A program made the translations under genes and the position numbers. A stretch of DNA of 8,375 nucleotides from Acidobacteriota bacterium (GTDB taxonomy: Bacteria > Acidobacteriota > Blastocatellia > Pyrinomonadales > Pyrinomonadaceae). This document shows, piece after piece, positions 4,746 to 8,375 of the stretch. Below the pieces are notes generated by a model. That model was not told the origin of the DNA, did not search any database, and worked only from the letters and a program-made list of their open reading frames with translations. Position 1 is the first letter of the stretch. Each line of letters starts with the position of its first letter. Location of the stretch: positions 1 to 8,375 of the forward strand of contig JAKOSS010000971.1 in assembly GCA_029777145.1 (NCBI GenBank), written 5' to 3'.

Positions 4746-7700
4746 ATGACGAGCAAAGACAGCAAGACTAACTTTGCGCAATTGAAGGAGCGGATTCTTC
4801 AGCAGAACGGCAAGGAATACTGGCGCAGTATCGAAGAATTTGTCGACGCCCCGGAATTCGAAGATTTCGTCAAGTACGAATATCCGGCTCACGCCGAAGA
4901 GTGGGACAACTCCGTCAGCCGCCGCAATTTTATCAAGGTCATGGGTGCGTCGTTGGCGCTCGCGGGTCTCTCGGGCTGCGTCATTCAGCCGACCGAGAAG
5001 ATCGTCCCGTACGTTAGCCAGCCTGAAGGCCTGATCCCCGGAAAGCCGCAGTATTTCGCAACTGCCGTGACGATCGGCGGGGTGGCGAACGGACTGCTCG
5101 CGCGATCCAACGAAGGCCGCCCGACAAAACTTGAAGGGAATCCGGAGCACCCGGGAAGCCTCGGCGCGACCGACGTTCTGACCCAGGCCACGCTGCTCGA
5201 TCTTTACGATCCGGACCGCTCGCAGGAGATCGCTTACCGCGGTGAACCGAAAACCTGGCAGGCGTTCATGAACGATCTCCGCACGAAGATCGACGAGGAA
5301 CGCGCCGGAGGCGGTGCCGGGATCCGCTTCCTGAGCGAGACGGTTTCGTCGCCGACTCTGATCGGTCAGTTCAATCAGCTCAAGACCGAACTTCCGAATG
5401 CGAAGTGGTATCAGTACGAACCGGTCAACAAGGACAATGCCGTCGCCGGCGCAAAACTCGCGTTCGGGTCCGCGGTCAACACCGTTTACAAATTTGACGA
5501 GGCGGAGCGCGTCCTGGCGCTCGATGCCGACCTCTTCTCGGGCTTCAACATCCGCTACATCAAGGACTTTGCAAAGTCCCGCGCGTGGTCGGAAGAGAAG
5601 AAAGAGATCAATCGCCTCTATGCGATCGAAACGACCGTTACCTTGACCGGTGCGAAGGCCGATCACCGGCTCGCGGTCAAACCGAGCCAGATGACGGAGG
5701 TCGCGAAAGCGGTCGCGAAGGCCGTCGGGGTCGCCGGTGCCGCGTCAAGCTACGGCGAGAACGCCGCCTGGATCGAGGCGATGGCCAAGGATCTCAAGGC
5801 GAATGCCGGAAAATCGATCGTCGTTGCCGGCGACAACCAGTCGCCCGTCGTCCATGCGCTCGCGCACGCGATCAACGAAGCGCTCGGAAACGTTGGAAAA
5901 ACCGTCGTCTACACCGAACCGACGCAGGCCAACGCCGACACGCTGCAGATCGACGGACTCAAGGAACTCGCGAAGGACATCGACGCCGGCGCGGTCAAGA
6001 TGCTCGTGATCCTCGGCGGAAATCCGGTTTACAACACGCCCGCCGACGTCAAGTTCGATGAAGAACGGCTCAACAAGGTGCCCTTCCGGGTCCATCTCGG
6101 CCGCTACCGCGACGAAACCGGTGAACTTTGCCACTGGCACCTTTCCGAAAAGCACTATCTCGAAGGCTGGAGCGATTCGCGCGCCTTCGACGGCACGGTT
6201 TCGGTAGTTCAGCCGCTGATCGAGCCGCTTTACGGCAGCAAGAGCGCTCACGAGATCGTTCAGCTCTTTTTCAAGGAGAACTTCGAGAAAAAGGATTACG
6301 ACATCGTCCGCGAATTCTGGCAGAAACAGACGCTCAACATGACCGTCAGGCCTGCCGCAGCCGAGAAGGTCGAAACGAAGACGGAAACGAAGACGGAAAC
6401 GAAGACCGAAGCGACGCCCGAAGCCAAGCCGGCGGCGACCGTCGCCGCGACTCCTGCGCCGACGTCGGGCGGAACGAATTCGTTCGACAACAACTGGCGC
6501 AAGATCGTCCACGACGGTTTCGTGCCGAATACCGCGGCCGCTTCGAAGGACGTCAAGGTCAATCCGGCGTTCATGTCGCAGCCTGAAACCGCCGCGGCCG
6601 GCACCGGGAATCTTGAGATCTCGATCCTTCCCGATCCGAGCGTCTACGACGGCCGGTTCACGAACAACGGCTGGCTGCAGGAACTGCCGAACCCGCTGAC
6701 GAAGATCACGTGGGACAACGTCGCGCTGGTCAGCCCGGCGACGGCCGCCAAGATGAATCTCAACCGCGGCAACGACTCCGACGAGCGTTCCGGCGGCGAG
6801 CGTCCGACGGCGTTCATCAACTCGAAGGGCGGCAACATGTATTCGGACCTGTGCACGCTTAAATATCAGGGTTCCGCGATCTCCAAACCGGTTCCGGTCT
6901 GGATCGCGCCGGGCCAACCCGATGACGTCGTCACCGTGTTTCTCGGCTACGGCCGCAAGAAAGCCGGCCGAGTCGGCAACGATCTCGGATATAACGCCTA
7001 CGAGGTCCGCAAGTCGGACGCCATGAACTTCGGCAAGGGCGACCTGACGCCGACCGGCGAAAAGACGACTATCGCGTCGACGCAGATCCACTTCAACATG
7101 GAAGGCCGCGATCTGCTCCGCACGTACGCCATCGAGGAATTCGAACACAACGAAGAACTCGGAGAGCAGCACGACGAGAAGGACAAGACGATGTTTCGTC
7201 CCGAGATCTTCGAACCCGGCTACGAGAAGTATCACCGCTGGGGAATGACGATCGATCTCAACAGCTGCGTCGGCTGCAACGCCTGCGTTCTCGCCTGCCA
7301 GTCGGAGAACAACATTCCGGTCGTCGGCAAGGAACAGGTCGAGCGCAGCCGTGAAATGCATTGGATCCGCGTCGACGCCTATTACGGCGGCACGCCCGAG
7401 AAACCGGAAGGGCCTAATTTCCAGCCGGTGCTCTGCCAGCAGTGCGAACAGGCGCCGTGCGAGGTCGTCTGTCCGGTCCATGCGACGGTCCACAGCGCCG
7501 AAGGCCTGAACGACATGGTTTACAACCGTTGTATCGGAACGCGCTATTGCTCGAACAACTGCCCGTACAAGGTACGTCGCTTCAACTTCCTGCTTTACCA
7601 GGATTGGAACACCGCACAGTACAAACTGATGCGCAATCCGGAAGTGACCGTTCGTTCGCGCGGTGTCATGGAGAAGTGCACGTACTGCACGCAGCGCATC

Positions 7701-7994
7701 GCCGCGGCCCGTATCGAGGCCGAAAAGGACGGCCGCGCGGTTCGCGACGGTGAGATCGTGACGGCGTGCCAGGCCGCGTGTCCGGCCGACGCCATCGTCT
7801 TCGGCGACATCAACGACAAGGAAAGCCGCGTCGCGAAGCTGAAATCCGATCGCCGCAACTATCGTTTGCTGAACGAACTGAATACGCAGCCGCGGACTAC
7901 TTATCTTGCCGGGCTCAAGAACCAGAACAAGGAAATGCCGGATTATGTCGCGCCGAAGAAGGAAGACGGCGAGACGAAGGCGGCGGGTCACTAG
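4746..7994 (+). CDS. actB: Alternative complex III subunit ActB, molybdopterin-oxidoreductase-like/iron-sulfur fusion
   Basis: A 1082-residue periplasmic electron-transfer subunit of ACIII. Residues 1-57 are an acidic N-terminal extension with the YWRSIEEF...EEWDNSVS pattern of Tat-translocated MoCo/Fe-S proteins. SRRNFIK (58-64), a hydrophobic stretch and LSGC (75-78) follow, a Tat motif overlapping a lipobox. Residues about 80-800 resemble molybdopterin oxidoreductases, without the usual N-terminal cluster cysteines; family members are reported to lack molybdenum. LCHWHLSEKHYLEGW (461-475) is a segment I associate with ActB. A Glu/Thr/Lys then Pro/Ala-rich linker (536-576) interrupts this domain. 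The C-terminal domain holds four cluster motifs: C841/C844/C847/C851; C897/C900/C905/C909; C929/T932/C935/C939; C978/C981 with C1008/C1012. Thr at 932 in place of Cys predicts one [3Fe-4S] and three [4Fe-4S] clusters, as reported for Rhodothermus ACIII. AGGG sits ten bases before the ATG. actC follows after 52 bases. Confidence 0.95.
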   Translation: MTSKDSKTNFAQLKERILQQNGKEYWRSIEEFVDAPEFEDFVKYEYPAHAEEWDNSVSRRNFIKVMGASLALAGLSGCVIQPTEKIVPYVSQPEGLIPGKPQYFATAVTIGGVANGLLARSNEGRPTKLEGNPEHPGSLGATDVLTQATLLDLYDPDRSQEIAYRGEPKTWQAFMNDLRTKIDEERAGGGAGIRFLSETVSSPTLIGQFNQLKTELPNAKWYQYEPVNKDNAVAGAKLAFGSAVNTVYKFDEAERVLALDADLFSGFNIRYIKDFAKSRAWSEEKKEINRLYAIETTVTLTGAKADHRLAVKPSQMTEVAKAVAKAVGVAGAASSYGENAAWIEAMAKDLKANAGKSIVVAGDNQSPVVHALAHAINEALGNVGKTVVYTEPTQANADTLQIDGLKELAKDIDAGAVKMLVILGGNPVYNTPADVKFDEERLNKVPFRVHLGRYRDETGELCHWHLSEKHYLEGWSDSRAFDGTVSVVQPLIEPLYGSKSAHEIVQLFFKENFEKKDYDIVREFWQKQTLNMTVRPAAAEKVETKTETKTETKTEATPEAKPAATVAATPAPTSGGTNSFDNNWRKIVHDGFVPNTAAASKDVKVNPAFMSQPETAAAGTGNLEISILPDPSVYDGRFTNNGWLQELPNPLTKITWDNVALVSPATAAKMNLNRGNDSDERSGGERPTAFINSKGGNMYSDLCTLKYQGSAISKPVPVWIAPGQPDDVVTVFLGYGRKKAGRVGNDLGYNAYEVRKSDAMNFGKGDLTPTGEKTTIASTQIHFNMEGRDLLRTYAIEEFEHNEELGEQHDEKDKTMFRPEIFEPGYEKYHRWGMTIDLNSCVGCNACVLACQSENNIPVVGKEQVERSREMHWIRVDAYYGGTPEKPEGPNFQPVLCQQCEQAPCEVVCPVHATVHSAEGLNDMVYNRCIGTRYCSNNCPYKVRRFNFLLYQDWNTAQYKLMRNPEVTVRSRGVMEKCTYCTQRIAAARIEAEKDGRAVRDGEIVTACQAACPADAIVFGDINDKESRVAKLKSDRRNYRLLNELNTQPRTTYLAGLKNQNKEMPDYVAPKKEDGETKAAGH
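6372..6407 (+). repeat. Three tandem 12-base repeats encoding Glu-Thr-Lys-Thr within actB
   Basis: Units GAAACGAAGACG at 6372-6383 and 6384-6395 are identical; the third (6396-6407) differs only in its last base, which is silent. They encode residues 543-554, ETKT three times, at the start of the flexible linker. The unit is a multiple of three, so copy number can change without a frameshift. Confidence 0.9.
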
Positions 7995-8006
7995 GGTTTT
8001 TCCAGC

Positions 8007-8028
8007 CGGCGACCGACGTCGATCGCCG
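8007..8028. repeat. Near-perfect palindrome between actB and actC
   Basis: The arms CGGCGACCG and CGATCGCCG surround a central ACGT, with one C/A mismatch per arm pair. In mRNA this would be a nine-position hairpin, eight positions paired, with a tetraloop. It sits 12 bases past the actB stop and 18 bases before the actC ATG. No T-tract follows, so a terminator is unlikely. An mRNA processing or stability element, or a modulator of actC translation, is possible. The GC-rich background makes chance palindromes fairly common. Confidence 0.4.
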
Positions 8029-8046
8029 CGGTAATGCAGACACGAT

Positions 8047-8375
8047 ATGCAAGAACTGAAAGTCGATGAACTGAAAAAGGTTCAGACAAAAATTTACCCG
8101 CCGATGGTCGAGGGCGATCACTCGTTCGCCACCGTCACGGACAAGATCAGCGACCTGACGCTGAAGAAGAAGACGCCGTTCCACTGGTTCATCGGATTCG
8201 GGATCGCGTTTCTCGTCGCGCAGCTGCTGCTCATGACCGTGACCTACCTCGTCCTCAAGGGCGTCGGGATCTGGGGCAACAACCAGCCCGTCGGTTGGGC
8301 GTTCCCGATCATCAACTTCGTTTGGTGGATCGGAATCGGTCACGCCGGAACGCTGATCTCGGCGATCTTGCTGCT
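8047..8375 (+). CDS. actC: Alternative complex III subunit ActC, NrfD/PsrC-type quinol-binding membrane protein (partial)
   Basis: An open frame of 109 codons plus two bases, running off the right edge. It begins MQELKVDELK with a hydrophilic cytoplasmic N-terminus (1-45). A first transmembrane helix follows (about 46-71), then a short loop GVGIWGNNQPVGWAF, and the start of a second helix with FVWWIGIGHAGTLISAILL (91-109). The GIGHAGT segment and flanking tryptophans are, as I know the family, typical of ActC and related NrfD-like subunits, which bind quinol and contain a likely proton path. A full ActC has about ten helices, so roughly a quarter is present. The ATG at 8047 has no recognisable Shine-Dalgarno (GCAGACACGAT precedes it), which is unusual beside actA and actB. 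Position directly after actB supports the call. Two ActC-like subunits (ActC and ActF) exist in ACIII; gene order favours ActC. Confidence 0.9.
   Translation, partial: MQELKVDELKKVQTKIYPPMVEGDHSFATVTDKISDLTLKKKTPFHWFIGFGIAFLVAQLLLMTVTYLVLKGVGIWGNNQPVGWAFPIINFVWWIGIGHAGTLISAILL

Noticed and set aside
4737..5666. Open frame of 309 codons on the minus strand opposite the start of actB
   Set aside because: Same antisense effect; no recognisable motif and no ribosome binding site that I can see.
5745..7991. Open frame of 748 codons on the minus strand opposite actB
   Set aside because: It lies antisense to a firmly identified gene. Its product is rich in Arg, Val, Asp and Leu with no domain, as expected when GC-biased codons leave few stops on the complementary strand.
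4746..7994. ActB as a catalytic molybdenum formate dehydrogenase or polysulfide reductase
   Set aside because: The usual N-terminal Fe-S cysteines are absent, and the fusion to a four-cluster domain beside a pentaheme ActA and an ActC fits ACIII instead.
7915..8343. Minus-strand 142-codon frame across the actB end and actC start
   Set aside because: It crosses two well-supported genes on the other strand and shows only charged low-complexity sequence.

Overview
The window is GC-rich chromosomal DNA with seven protein-coding genes, the last cut by the right edge. Four things point to a Gram-negative-type aerobe: the head of an alternative complex III (ACIII) respiratory operon, a Tat-type signal with a lipobox, a secreted beta-rich protein, and a DedA membrane protein. 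My best guess is Acidobacteriota, possibly Blastocatellia/Pyrinomonadaceae. This rests on my impression of the protein sequences, not on a search. No tRNA, rRNA, CRISPR array, transposase or phage gene is visible.

Left part, minus strand (1-2660): three genes read right to left. They encode a DedA-family membrane protein (2660-1908), a GHMP-family sugar kinase most like D-glycero-D-manno-heptose 7-phosphate kinase (1841-819), and a secreted protein of unknown function (731-6). The gaps are 66 and 87 bases, so a shared transcript is possible. A TATAAT box overlapping the kinase stop codon suggests the last gene also has its own promoter. A perfect 16-base palindrome lies between kinase and secreted protein.

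Centre (2661-3765): a divergent intergenic region separates dedA from a plus-strand ROK-family protein. It carries a very good sigma70-like promoter for the ROK gene (TTGACA, 17 bases, TAAAAT). It also has a weaker promoter for dedA whose two boxes are overlapped by two short inverted repeats, which may be operators. The ROK protein keeps the catalytic END motif but has lost the usual zinc-binding loop and the His of the GEIGH motif.

Right part, plus strand (3766-8375): a 252-base leader is followed by actA (pentaheme cytochrome c), actB (molybdopterin-oxidoreductase-like domain fused to a four-cluster iron-sulfur domain) and the start of actC (NrfD/PsrC-type quinol-binding membrane subunit). 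In ACIII, ActC is thought to oxidise menaquinol or ubiquinol, electrons pass through the ActB clusters, and the ActA hemes pass them towards cytochrome c or an oxidase. The remaining act genes and perhaps a terminal oxidase should follow beyond the right edge.

Most of the window is conventional. The best candidates for a second look are the degenerate ROK protein, the dedA/ROK control region, the repeat-bearing linker and Tat/lipobox start of ActB, and the palindrome between actB and actC. I see no convincing undescribed multi-gene system.
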